A DNA stretch of 64,000 nt from Beroe ovata (lineage: Eukaryota > Ctenophora > Nuda > Beroida > Beroidae), in assembly GCA_946803715.1 (NCBI GenBank), contig CAMPET010000107.1, positions 172,005-236,004 on the forward strand, given 5' to 3'. The notes beneath the pieces were generated by a model. The model ran no database searches and was not told the origin of the DNA. It saw only the letters and a program-made list of their open reading frames with translations. The translations under genes were made by a program, and so were the position numbers. Shown in pieces: positions 48,281-59,520 of the stretch. Within the stretch, counting starts at the first letter, position 1. Each line of letters starts with the position of its first letter.

Positions 48281-48994
48281 ATGTTCATCAGAAGACTATC
48301 GCTCATGTCAACAATCAGAGAGAATCTTTCAAAAATCAGTGAAGATATCACCCGAACTGGCAAAGGGGAAAGTGTCAGGCTTGTTGCTGTGAGCAAAGTC
48401 AAACCAGCTTCAGACATTGAAGCAGCTTATCAAGCGGGTCAGAGGGTGTTTGGTGAAAATTATATCAATGAGCTTGTTGAAAAGAGTGAAACTTTGAGTC
48501 ATTTATCTGAAATAAAATGGCATTTCATTGGGAACCTGCAAAAGAAGAACTGCCCAAAGTTAACCACCTGTAAGCATCTCTCAGTGGTTGAAACAGTCGA
48601 TTCAGAGAAAGTTGCAAAAGCACTAAACAACAGCTGGAAGAATAATGGTGACAAACCTCATCTTGATGTATTCTTACAGGTTAACACCAGCAGAGAACCT
48701 CAGAAGAGTGGCTGCATGCCTGAGGAAGTTGCAACTCTTGCAGATTATGTTATAAGCGAATGTGATGCCCTGCAGCTGAAAGGTGTTATGACGATTGGTG
48801 CATTTGGCTACGACTGGAGTTTGGGCGTTAATCCTGACTTTACCGAACTGTTAAAATGTCATGAAACTCTTCAACAACACACGGGAAGGGATTTGGAGAT
48901 ATCAATGGGTATGTCAGATGACTTTGTCAAAGCTATTGAGATGGGTAGTACCAATGTTCGAGTGGGATCCAAAATATTTGGTGCCAGAACTTGA
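48281..48994 (+). CDS. PLPBP: PLP homeostasis protein (PLPBP/PROSC, YggS family)
   Basis: Intronless gene, 237 residues, normal family length. These small TIM-barrel proteins bind pyridoxal 5'-phosphate and keep free PLP in balance; they have no known catalytic reaction. The PLP-binding Lys is K39 in VAVSKVKP. Other family blocks are FGENYINEL, KWHFIGNLQKKN, DVFLQVNTSREPQKSG, LKGVMTIG, SMGMSDDFVKAIEMGSTNVR and VGSKIFGAR. The usual GHLQ reads GNLQ here. The N-terminus MFIRRLSLMSTI is short and basic and could direct some product to mitochondria. The AG at 48270-48271, behind a clear pyrimidine tract, ends nine bases before the ATG. The acyl-CoA synthetase gene begins 230 bases after the stop. 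Confidence 0.95.
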   Translation: MFIRRLSLMSTIRENLSKISEDITRTGKGESVRLVAVSKVKPASDIEAAYQAGQRVFGENYINELVEKSETLSHLSEIKWHFIGNLQKKNCPKLTTCKHLSVVETVDSEKVAKALNNSWKNNGDKPHLDVFLQVNTSREPQKSGCMPEEVATLADYVISECDALQLKGVMTIGAFGYDWSLGVNPDFTELLKCHETLQQHTGRDLEISMGMSDDFVKAIEMGSTNVRVGSKIFGART

Positions 48995-49224
48995 GATGGA
49001 ATGTTTGCTTTGCTGATTTTGTGAATTTTATATCTACTATTGATATGAGCGGGTATCGAAATTGGAAATAGTGCTTTCACCTTCACTGTTAACTGTTGAG
49101 GCACATACATTTCATTATCTCGATATTTTGTACGATTTAACACATGTTAAGTTACTGTATAGTGAGCAATGAATTGAGCTGAAACTTTTGTAAATCTCAT
49201 ACTCTCTGTACCCTAGCCAGTGTG

Positions 49225-52200
49225 ATGACATCTAAACATTGGACAGTTGACCCAGAAGGAGAGGTTCAGATCAAGGTAAAGACCGAATTTTGACGACTTT
49301 GTACTTTCAACTTTGTATCGACTCGTGTATCTTTACTCGAACCTACTTTTGAATCTCCTAGCGCATTGCCACTCGACGTGAAACAAATCTCTGGTCTCTG
49401 TATATTGCGTGTGTTCAGTGTTATGTCCTAAATTTCCCCTCATGATATGTTCCTTGACACTTATTTCTCCTTTAGAAAACACTATCTGGACCGGCTTCAG
49501 TTCCACCAAGAACAATACATGATGTGAGTATATTTCACAGTGTATGGACATTTATGATGTGAATACATTCGATCTCGCCTTAAATCAACTCGGTTTATGC
49601 AGTGTACAGTATATACCTAACAAGTTTACTCAGAATTGTATTTCATAGAATTGTGAGATCTTGGTGAGATCTTGTGACATCTAGGCTATATCTCGGTGAC
49701 CGACATACCATGATTCGTTCACTGATCGATAATTGTTCATTGTACAAAGTACATGGTGTACATCGGATAGTGACTGTATTCATGTTGTGGGGTGGAATCT
49801 GCAAAGTATATTATAGATCTAGCGTATTTACGTCTTTGTACGTCTTTTTTTTATAGAGTGCGGAATGAGCAATGATTGGTATGTACAATGTACATCATTC
49901 CCAATATACAATGGGAATCTATATTATCCGGAATGTACAATCGAAACGTTTCCAGGTATTTCTGGCGACAGTCACGGCACACAGCTCCAGTCCTGCTCTC
50001 AAAGTAAAGAGAAGGAGTCGTTGGTCCACTTGGACGTACCAGCAGTATTACCACGACTGTGCTTCAGCTGCCAAGTCATTCATCAAACTTGGTAAGAGTT
50101 TCTAGATTGTCAATTTGATTCCTTTCAATTTCATTTTGGATACGTCAGAAACGAAAATCAAAATTCCAAAATCGTCATATATTTGGAATTTTCTTTCCTT
50201 TCACTTGCTTTTGTCCAATATCTGTGAGAATCGTATTGAATAAGACTGTATACAACACATAAGCTGCTTACCATTGCTATAACCACATACTCAATACTAC
50301 TCTACTTAATCATACGTTAATACGTTAATAGTTAAACAGTATCATGCGTAATGTAGAATACAGCTTGGATCGTTGCCAATTGTACTGCCTTCATATTATA
50401 ATGCACTTATGATTCTGCTCTTATATAACTCAAATAAATTTAGACTTCAAAAGCAGTCAGTGTCCTGCTATACATGATTTCGAACACGGATAATTCATTG
50501 ACATACACATCGTGATATTCGAAACAAAAGATGCTATCCTATGAAACAATGGAATGAATTCCATCATTTTTTCTGAGTCACCAATAACAATTCGCGATTG
50601 TTCTCCTTATGCGGAATGTGTACAAAAATCACTGACTCAATTATATGTTTGATGTTCCAAAGTAAGGTATTCATAATATGCAGTAGTATCTACGTGTCTG
50701 CTTCAGTTGATGCGATTATCATTCAGTGAATCAGTCATCGCGGTAATACATGTACAGCGAGGTATTGTGACAAGAACATCAATATTTTGATGTCTCATTG
50801 AATGCCACCTTAAAAAGATAGGTGTCTGTCACAGTGTCCATCGTCATTCGTCAGTCATGTTTTCTTTGAGATGGTCATAAACACTCATTTCCAAACCAGT
50901 CAGCTCTGGATTCCACATATGTTTCAATTGTAATCTTATCACGCTAAATCGGAAAAGCACGTTGCACTGTAATTAATCCGATTTTGTGACCAAAATATCA
51001 CAACACTGGCAATTTTTTCAGGAAATTTGATGATTTACGTCGCGCGCGGGAAAGATTTTACTATCCACGCTGGTTATTCGCGCGCGGTGTGGATTCCACG
51101 AAATTCTCTCGTACAACATCACGCAGGACCGAGTGGCCTTATTCTCTTGAACAGAGAGCACAGGATAGAACACTGACATGAAATGTGTCAGAAACATGAT
51201 ATGGCGTGTGGGTGTGTGTCACGCCTTAACCTTCAGTCTTGTGCGTGTGGGGTATCTTGTGTAATTGTAGTCGTGTGTACATGCGGCCGGTACTAATTAT
51301 GTATTACTACTGGTACTAACTATGCTGGTATAATTATGTATAGGCGTGCAGTGACGTATGGTAATCTCATACCATGGTATTATTCAACAAGATTGTGCGG
51401 GTAAAGATAAGAACTTCTCCCACAGGTTTACAACCCGCACGAACGGTTTGTATAATGGGGTTCAACGCCCCTGAATGGTTTATCTCTGATATCGGAACGA
51501 TAATGGCGGGTGGAATTGCGGCGGGTGTCTACACCACGAACACGGCGGAGAGTTGCCGATACATTCTCTCGCATTCCGGCGCTCAATTCTGTGTGGTGGA
51601 GAATAGGATCATGCTCGATAAGATATTACAGGTTGCAAATCAATGTTGATGTTGTATTCAACATTTATGGCAAGAGGATGATTAGATATTGCTCATTTTT
51701 CGAGAAAAGAGACTAAATCATCGTTCTTAATCATTCATAGATCAAGCAAGACCTAACGGAATTGTTGTACGTCATTGTCTACGATGACGAAGTGTCTAAA
51801 GAACAGCAAGGCTCAAATGTAATGGATTGGCAGACATTCATGAGTGTTGGTACGTGACGAAATGTGATAAGTTCGTTGTTTAACATACTAAAACCACGAA
51901 AAATAAATCCCTGTCTTGCAATTTTTATGTCTGCACAGGTAGAGAAGTACCTGAATATGAGCTGGAATGGAGACTGAAGAATCAGAAACCTAACAAATGC
52001 TCAACACTAATCTACACCAGTGGAACCACGGGCCCGCCAAAGGTGAGAGAACTAAATCGGGGTGATGCGCAGTGATGCATGGTGAATGGTGATGCATGAA
52101 CATTCAGTCAATTTAGCACGTGTAAATAACTGCACGTGTTATTAACAGTCTCTTACAAGAGTTGACGGAACTACCGTTATTCTTTCCCTTCCAAACGTAC

Positions 52201-55200
52201 GTGTGTATCAATTGTGTCTCATTAGAGTCCATGTACGATAATGGGGCTGTATGGACGTTGATTCGCATTGATCCTGTTAAACCGTCAATTTGATAGTGCA
52301 AACCTGCCTCAAAATTTGATTTTAGATCACCTCCTTCTGCCCCTATCCTCTTGACATACTTTACATGTCGTATGTTCACGTATCACTCATCAAATTATCT
52401 ATTCTCTGAAATAAGTTGACACATGTCAGTGTACTGTATTCGGATTTTCACATTTCCGTTTTTGACAGGCGGTTATGTTGTCACATGACAACATCTCGTG
52501 GACATCGTTGGCGTGTTGCCAGATTCTAAACGTCAGGGAAACGTCAGATGTCGTGTCATACCTCCCCCTCAGTCACATAGCCGCTCAGATTATCGTGAGT
52601 AAAAGGATAAATCATTCGTATACATGATTTTGTGAAAATTCCTCCAAAATAAGAAAAACCTATTCAATCTGTGGCTAAAGTTTCAAGAATCAGGTCGTCC
52701 TATTTCGGCAAGGCCCCCCTGGAATCAGCATAGTTAACTCATCACGTTTGCAGGACCTTCACGGGCCCATGGCATGCGGTGCAACAGTCTGGTTTGCCCG
52801 CCCTGATGCTCTGAAAGGGACCCTGGTCGAAACTCTCCAGGAAGTCCGCCCGACAATGTTCCTGGGCGTGCCTCGAGTTTGGGAGAAGATTCAGGATAAG
52901 ATGGAGATGCAGATGAGTGAGATGAAGGGGTTCAAGAGGGCCCTCACTAAGTGGGCTCAGGTGAGTTTATTTCGTTTGAAAGGGCGGATTTATCTTCAGA
53001 GGGCAGGATAATATGAGGGGTTCTCCACTAACTCGACTACCAATTCAGAAAATAGGATCAGACGTGGGAGAAGCAAAACAGAACAAGATGGAGATGCCGC
53101 GCGGCTATTGGATGGCTGACAGGTAGTCTATCATCGATTCAAGTGCCTTATTGATAAGAAATCTTCTTCGTGTAATCGGGAGTTGTCCTCAGTTAATCTG
53201 AAATTTAACAAATTCAACCTGACTTCATTCAAGTTTTCAGTGTTCCCTTTATTACGAAATCAGCTCTATCATACAAAACTCTTCATTTGTTTACTGTCCC
53301 AACATATGCTCGGCTCCCCAAGCTTCACAGCTAGCTTTTTGTCAGTTCCTGCTATAAAATTTGTGGGTCATCTGTCCCTGCTGTGTGTATAAGTATTTGT
53401 AATTTGTACACTGCTCTAGACACAAGGAATACCCAGCTGGCTATTGGTTCGCGGACAGGTATGCTAGTCGGAATTATGATGTTGTACAAATGACCATATA
53501 TAGGCATTTACCAATGACCATATATAGGCATTGTCCTTATTTGGGCAAAGCATGTTGTCGTCGTGATTTGGCAATACCAATCTCTGCATCTCATGTGACA
53601 TGTGCAGCTTGAATCTCGATAATAAAGGGTCGGTGCATGACCGCTGCTCAATACATGATATGAACTAATTTCGTCGCAACGGGTCCATTTCGCTCTATAA
53701 CGGTCATTTTCAGTCCCCCTTATTGCTCTTCACTTAAAACATAAGTTTTGGTTATCTGTGCTCAATGTTTTGTGTTTTTGTAAGTTACTCACACCTCAAT
53801 TACTTACCGCTGGATGTTTTGTGTTGCCCTGAGCATTTTTACAAAAAGTGTCGCTCTCTACCTCCCAACATAACCGATGAATATTTTATGTTTCATGTAA
53901 AATTGCTGAGCTGTTGTAAAAAACACAATACACGTTGTGTGCTACTGACTCAATGTTCATACATTAGTTTGCCAAGCATGCTGTGTAAAGTACAATCCAT
54001 TACAATATGTACTACATCATTATCACCTCATTCTTTTGTACTCAGGTTGGTCTTCAATAAAATCAAGCAGATTCTCGGCTTGGACAGATGTATACTACAG
54101 GTAAACTCACGCGATGCGCGCGTATTCCGGTACAAATTGCGTTGCCCCTCACGCATATTGCGTTGCCACTCACGCGTCATTTATCATACAGATAGCATCA
54201 CTCTCCTACTACTTCAGGCGTCGGCAGCAGCCCCGATCACGCAGGAAACAGTCGCATTCTTCCAGAGTTTAGATATCCCAGTATACGAGATTTACGGCAT
54301 GTCAGAGTGTTCCGGTCCTCAAACGCTCTCATTTGATGGTTAGTTTTTCCACATTTCCGTGATTCCGATCGATTTTTTTCACAGAAAGAAGAGATGTTAT
54401 GAATTAGCAACTAGCTGGTTATGGAATGGCAAGCCGATTCTCAATATCACAAGGCAAGTTTTACCGGCCTCCCCATTCCGCTCAGGTCAGCACAAGTCCG
54501 GGAGCGCTGGGAAGAGTATCCCCGGATCTGAGATCAAGATAGAAAACCCGGATAGGGATGGAAACGGAGAGATATGTTACCGGGGCCGACACATTTTCAT
54601 GGGATACATGCACGATGAGGAGCAGACCAACTCAGCCATCGACAAGGGTGAGGGTGATTGATGATTTAAAGTGAACAATGAACATAAGCAACAAGAACAT
54701 GAAATGCAACGGTCGTATCGCAACGTTTTTACGAGAATGAATACTATTACTTACTCTTTCGAAAATGTTTGATTTGGATCGGATCTTCAGACGGTTGGCT
54801 TCACTCTGGCGATATCGGTAAGCTCGACAAGAACAATTTCCTGACAATAACCGGCAGAATAAAGGAAATCATCATTACAGCTGGAGGAGAGAATATTGCG
54901 CCTATTCCTATTGAGGATAAGGTAAGTTCCGATTTGTTCCCACGTTGCGTGACCCAACCTGCCGCGCCTTTCTACGACTTTTCAGTTCACTGAGTAGAAC
55001 AGGGGCGTGCAACGTGTGCACATTCCGATTTGGGTATGGGTTTCGATTTTGGATTAGGATCCCAGTTTAGCATCCTATTGTAGGATCATATTTAGGTTCT
55101 GATAAGATTTCATTTTTCATTCTAGCACCACTTCCTTCCGATTTAGTCTTGTTGCAATCATCGACTCTTTTAGGTGAAGCAGTTCGCGCCCTTGGTCAGC

Positions 55201-57158
55201 AACTGCATGGTTGTGGGCGACAAAAAGAAGTTCCTGTCCCTGGTTTGTACACTTCGGTGTGTAATTAGTGAAACTCTGGAACCGACAGATGACCTCGATT
55301 GGATATCGCTGGATCAGTGCCAAAAACTGGGCAGCACCAGTAAAACCGGTGGGTATAATGAGCCGTATGATAATGATTATGAAGTTGAACCGCTCTCTTT
55401 GCTCGATTTTGGTGGTCTCTAGATTTCGTTGGTTGTACGCGATTGACCGCTGTGTGTTTTCAGTTTCAGAAGCACTAATGGATCCAGTTGTGCTGAATCA
55501 CATCAAGAAGGCAGTCCAAGAAGCAAACAAACAGGCTGTCAGCAATGCATCTAAGATACAGGTATAGAGATCAATATCTTCCGCCTGCTACATTCATGCG
55601 AGGTCTGTAGAAATATCTGAAAAGATGCACTAAGGGGGAAGTTGAAATCGTTTTCGTCTCAGAAATTCCGGATTTTGCCGGAAGACTTCTCAATCCCTGG
55701 TGGAGAGCTAGGTCCGACTCTGAAACTGAAAAGGAGGGTAGTGATGAGCAAGTATGCGGATATCATCAATGAGATGTATGATGATGGTACGATGCCACCA
55801 AAAACAGAACGACCGCCTCCTTATCCAGTGAGTAAAGAATTAGACTTTGGTTCAGGTTATGTGATTGTTCTAACTTCTGTGTCCAAGCAATGTTTTCTCG
55901 GCCTTTTTGTTTTTGTTCATTGTTGAAAAGCATTTGTTTCTTGTGTTATGTCTATGGATTGAAGAGTTGACTTAACACAGTTTGGTTTTCTGTGCTTTCC
56001 TCAAGGTCTTTGCTTGCATCAAGTTCTCGTATGAACACGCACCACCTTCGGCCTCTACAGTGTTGTCAATTTTTCAGGAAGAGGAAGGAAAAACTGACAT
56101 TCCTCTCAGCGAAAAGCCGCTCCCTCCGCCATATTCAAATGGCGGGAGCCGAAATGATCTTCAATCGGATAAAATCATTCCTGAGAATGAGAAAAATGTA
56201 CTGCTCGCAGCACGAATTTGAAATGAGATTAACTATAGTTTTCGCCCCTGATTCCGGTCAAAATTTGGTGACATGTTTGCGTGGTTATGTTCCTTTTTTT
56301 GTTTAAAATTTCGCGATTTTTAATCTTCCCAAAGAACCCGACTTCCTCTTTCGTCCATGCTTGAAAAAAACCCGGGTCGTCGTGTGTGAATGCAACATGC
56401 GACATCACATGAAATTCCAGCATATTTGTGAGTGAGAGGAATGTTTGTTTTTCTGTCCCTTATTACGAAAAATGGTGGAGAATGGTCAACCGTTCTCCTA
56501 CTTTTCGATGACCTAGTCATTCAATGTGCATGTATCCTGTTTTTCATTGAAAAACCTGTTTCCAAAAGCAAATACTGATCTTGTAGCAAGTGTGCATGGT
56601 CTTGATTTCTGAACAATTATAATTTGTCAATATCTAGGTGTGATAGATGTGATTAGCTAGATGACCAGAATAACTATAACTATAACTAATAACTATAGAA
56701 ACTGATCGGATGAGAACTCCATTTTGAAGTTCATATTGGATGCTTATCGATACCACAGATCTATTATCATCACCATACTTTTCAGGCGAAAGAAAAAGAT
56801 CAAGAACCGTCCACTTCACGTCCTGTTGTGAGTTTTCAATCTCACACTCATTCCTCATCTTATCCACCGTTCTCGCGGATATTCCCACTTCTATCCTCAC
56901 ACTCCCCCTTCTGTTATCCTCACTCGTCCCCTGCTATCTTCATACCTCATTCCTTCCCTGCTATCCTCATTCCTCTCTCCTTAGAGTGACAGTTCCACAG
57001 AGGATAAAATCATAGCCCAACACCTGGATGAGCTCTCGCTACACTTTGAAAAGGAGAGGTCCGTAGCGGATTCATATGCCCGCTCACGAACAGATTCCGG
57101 ACTGTCAGACTCGGCACTACCGCCCTTCCCGCCACTACAGGTGTTAATATTATCATAA
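49225..57158 (+). CDS. Long-chain acyl-CoA synthetase, bubblegum family (ACSBG)
   Basis: Nineteen exons, in frame, 767 residues: 49225-49275, 49476-49523, 49956-50091, 51426-51631, 51741-51849, 51939-52042, 52469-52594, 52754-52960, 53049-53122, 54046-54100, 54218-54338, 54486-54647, 54791-54921, 55174-55348, 55464-55561, 55663-55827, 56078-56197, 56786-56827, 56985-57158. It activates long-chain fatty acids to acyl-CoA with ATP. Motifs: [11 protein letters not shown] (AMP binding), [55 protein letters not shown] and [13 protein letters not shown]. Past about residue 640 is a tail absent from the usual family end, with PPPY at the exon 16 end and again in exon 17. Exon 17 may instead read through to TGA at 56221, giving 703 residues. 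An extra mini-exon lies at 53420-53458. The core is certain, the tail less so. Confidence 0.88.
53420..53458 (+). other. Possible alternative mini-exon of the ACSBG gene
   Basis: A 39-base candidate between exons 9 and 10, bounded by CTCTAG and GTATGC. It encodes [13 protein letters not shown] in the matching phase and resembles the end of exon 9 ([11 protein letters not shown]). Both splice phases equal those of exon 9, so inclusion adds 13 residues and replacement of exon 9 also keeps the frame. Confidence 0.6.
54946..55023 (+). repeat. Dispersed repeat R1, copy 2
   Basis: In ACSBG intron 13. It shares GCGTGACCCAACCTGC-type sequence, TTTCTACGACTTTTCAGTTC and the GGGGCGTGCAACGTGTGCA end with the other copies. 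It looks shorter than copy 1 in the GC-rich middle. Confidence 0.75.
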
Positions 57159-58067
57159 CGGTGTTAATAACGGTGTTAGTGGGTGCAATGAGTGGTGTTA
57201 GTTAGTGATGACAAAGGTCTTAGTTGAGGTCTATTGTAAATGTCGGTTGTCTGAATAAGCTCGTCATTTCACTTTGAGTTGTTATTCTTTAACTTAGAAA
57301 TAGGGGTCAACACTTCACCCTAACACCAATGCTATCCTCAGACTCAGTTATGACTAAAGCTACCGAATAGCAAGCTTTAGACAGATGCACGTGCGTGTAT
57401 GTGTGTGTCAACTAGGAACCCGAGATGCGTCATGGATGTCCCAATCCCAATATCATAGGTCGAACATGTGATGCTGATTATAGGTGAGATCATTCCAATA
57501 CTTTGTACCTCTGAGGATATAAACTTGTTCTGGAGCCTCTTTATGGGCACCTTGAATCTACCTAGGAGTATGAAACTGAATAGTTCATGTTTATTAGGAG
57601 ATAAAATTAAACTTTGAACATTGTTTCATGATTTTTGCAGTTCTATCTACATTTGTTGTTTGTTTGGTGTGTGTTTGATCTCTTTTAGTTTTCTTTCCCG
57701 CGGATTTTTGATGCCCCATTTGATCATTACATCCCTAGGATTTTCTAGGACCTATAGTTTCTTCGGCGGCTTGCAATTGCATGATGAAATTGAAAAGATC
57801 TGATTTTTGAGATCTGATTCTTGGAGCACACTGTCTAACTTATTTATTTAAGTTAACCCCTTTATCATCAGCACAATAGATTACTAAGACTAAGAGTACA
57901 GTTTGCAATACAAATTACGAAGAGAGTTTTATGTTGATAAAGATGCGATTTTGATTCAGTTTCGTAGAATATTTGATATCAACCGATATTCAACAACATA
58001 GTCAATATGATAATGATTATTGAATAGGGACTTGGATGAGTGAGTCGAACAGTAAAGTTTTCCTGTG

Positions 58068-58164
58068 CACACGTTGCGCGCCCCTGTTCTACTCAGTGAA
58101 CTGAAAAGTCGTAGAAAGGAGACGCGCAGCGCGCACGGAGTATTTGGGTCACGCAGCGCGGGAA
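58068..58164 (-). repeat. Dispersed repeat R1, copy 3 (reverse orientation)
   Basis: Its reverse complement matches copy 1 over the GCTGCGTGACCC start, the ATACTCCGTGCGCGCTGCGC middle and the CAGTTCACTGAGTAGAACAG end, and matches copy 2 in TTTCTACGACTTTTCAG. Confidence 0.78.
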
Positions 58165-58449
58165 CAAGTTTTCCTGCATTGATAATGATAAGTTAAAAAC
58201 TGCACATTTTCAATTTCAACTTGAAGGCATTATGTGATGTGAAAGTTCGGAAATTTAACGTGATGGCTTTTATCTTTGAACTTGGATCTCTGATCAGGAT
58301 GTGTTAAGATACCCTTATCTGAGATAATAATAATAGTATTAACAACTATACTAAGCTAAAATATTGATGTCGATTTGTGTTTCGATCTGCCATCGAGTAT
58401 CACTATCAATAATTACTGCTTTGATCTGACTCTACTTGCAATTGCCTTT

Positions 58450-58504
58450 GCCGGATGTTATCTGTCCACTGTTTCTTGCGCGCACTGGACAGATAACATC
58501 CGGC
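58450..58504. repeat. Perfect 19-bp inverted repeat (hairpin)
   Basis: Arms 58450-58468 and 58486-58504 (GCCGGATGTTATCTGTCCA and its complement) flank a 17-base loop CTGTTTCTTGCGCGCAC. The ATGTTATxTGT-CACTGTTTCTT words also occur near 46637-46662, so both may come from one element family. Confidence 0.85.
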
Positions 58505-58884
58505 GAAATTGCCTTTGTTGCAGTTGACACCGCGGATATTATGAAACGTACAGTTGAGTGCGGCCGTGCCGCGCGCAACTCGCGCAATGCGCATGGTAAA
58601 TCTTGACAATGCGCGCGTCGGCGCCATGCGACTTCAATTTTCATGAAACTGCTGCGTGATGCACATGCTTGACGCACCACTATGCCTGACGCAGTGTGCG
58701 TGAATTAAGCTGAATTTCAATTATGAAATTGACATAAATAAGGCGACAGAAAATTTCAAAAAAATATAATCATCGTAAATATTTTATTTATTTATTTCAT
58801 GTTCTTCAATGTAATGTTTGGTGTACTTTTTAAATTCTCTCATATTGAGAAAGTTTAACAACCTAGATAATTAGGGACGTCTGG

Positions 58885-59337
58885 ATGCTTAAACGGGTAC
58901 TGAGTTCCTCCTTGTTGAAGATACAAAGTCCAACAAGAAGTTACAGAGAAAGACATTTTCCAAATGATATTGTGACTGTAAAACATCCCAAACCCAAATC
59001 ATTTGATGAGATCAAAAAAGATGACAGTACTAAATGGCCTTACTATGGTGGGAGAATAAATGTGGTCCAGAAACATAAACAGAGATTCCCACAAGTTATC
59101 CCAATCAACGATACCACACCACTGGACATTCGCAGTTCTCAGATTAACAGGACAATAAGATTTGGAGCAAACCCTAGAACCTACCCAACTTTGCTTGTCT
59201 ATCCTGATGGTAGCACAATAACAATACCTTATCATAAACCGGTTGGATCTATTTATTTGCCTGGAGATGACACTCAGATAAGTTTAGGTACTAAATCAAA
59301 GGCAAAAGTGAAGCGGAGAGTCAAGATAGGAATTTGA
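58885..59337 (+). CDS. MRPL55: Mitochondrial large ribosomal subunit protein L55-like (mL55)
   Basis: Intronless gene, 150 residues. The N-terminus (MLKRVLSSSLLKIQSPTRSY) is basic and hydroxyl-rich like a mitochondrial targeting peptide. The C-terminal part has INRTIRFGANPRTYPTLLVY, then PDGSTITIPYHKP, close to the mL55 core [20 protein letters not shown]. The protein would sit in the large subunit of the mitochondrial ribosome. The tail ends in a Lys/Arg cluster. Homology is modest and rests on this one block, so the assignment is good but not certain. An ATTAAA that could serve as a poly(A) signal lies about 50 bases after the stop. The phosphorylase kinase gene starts only 183 bases after the stop on the same strand. 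Confidence 0.75.
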   Translation: MLKRVLSSSLLKIQSPTRSYRERHFPNDIVTVKHPKPKSFDEIKKDDSTKWPYYGGRINVVQKHKQRFPQVIPINDTTPLDIRSSQINRTIRFGANPRTYPTLLVYPDGSTITIPYHKPVGSIYLPGDDTQISLGTKSKAKVKRRVKIGI

Positions 59338-59520
59338 TGATGACCAGCATACATATTGATAACATTCGATTGAAACTTTTTCCACATTAAATTTATAAGA
59401 AGTTCTTTACAATTACTACTCTACCTATGATTTTCTTATTTGTGCAATGAATAGAACTTGCCTTCCCCTATATGTCAATATAATCTAGACTTAAAGTATA
59501 TCTATCTGCCACTAGAAAGA

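Larger units (their letters stand above)
57159..58884. other. Intergenic region between ACSBG and MRPL55
   Basis: It holds GTGTTA-type short repeats just after the ACSBG stop, AT-rich sequence, repeat R1 (58068-58164), a hairpin (58450-58504) and a GCGC-rich patch near 58560-58680. No gene is seen. Confidence 0.6.

Noticed and set aside
53765-54343. 192-codon plus-strand frame
   Set aside because: Its 3' part is ACSBG exons 10 and 11 read through their introns; the 5' part has no homology I recognise.
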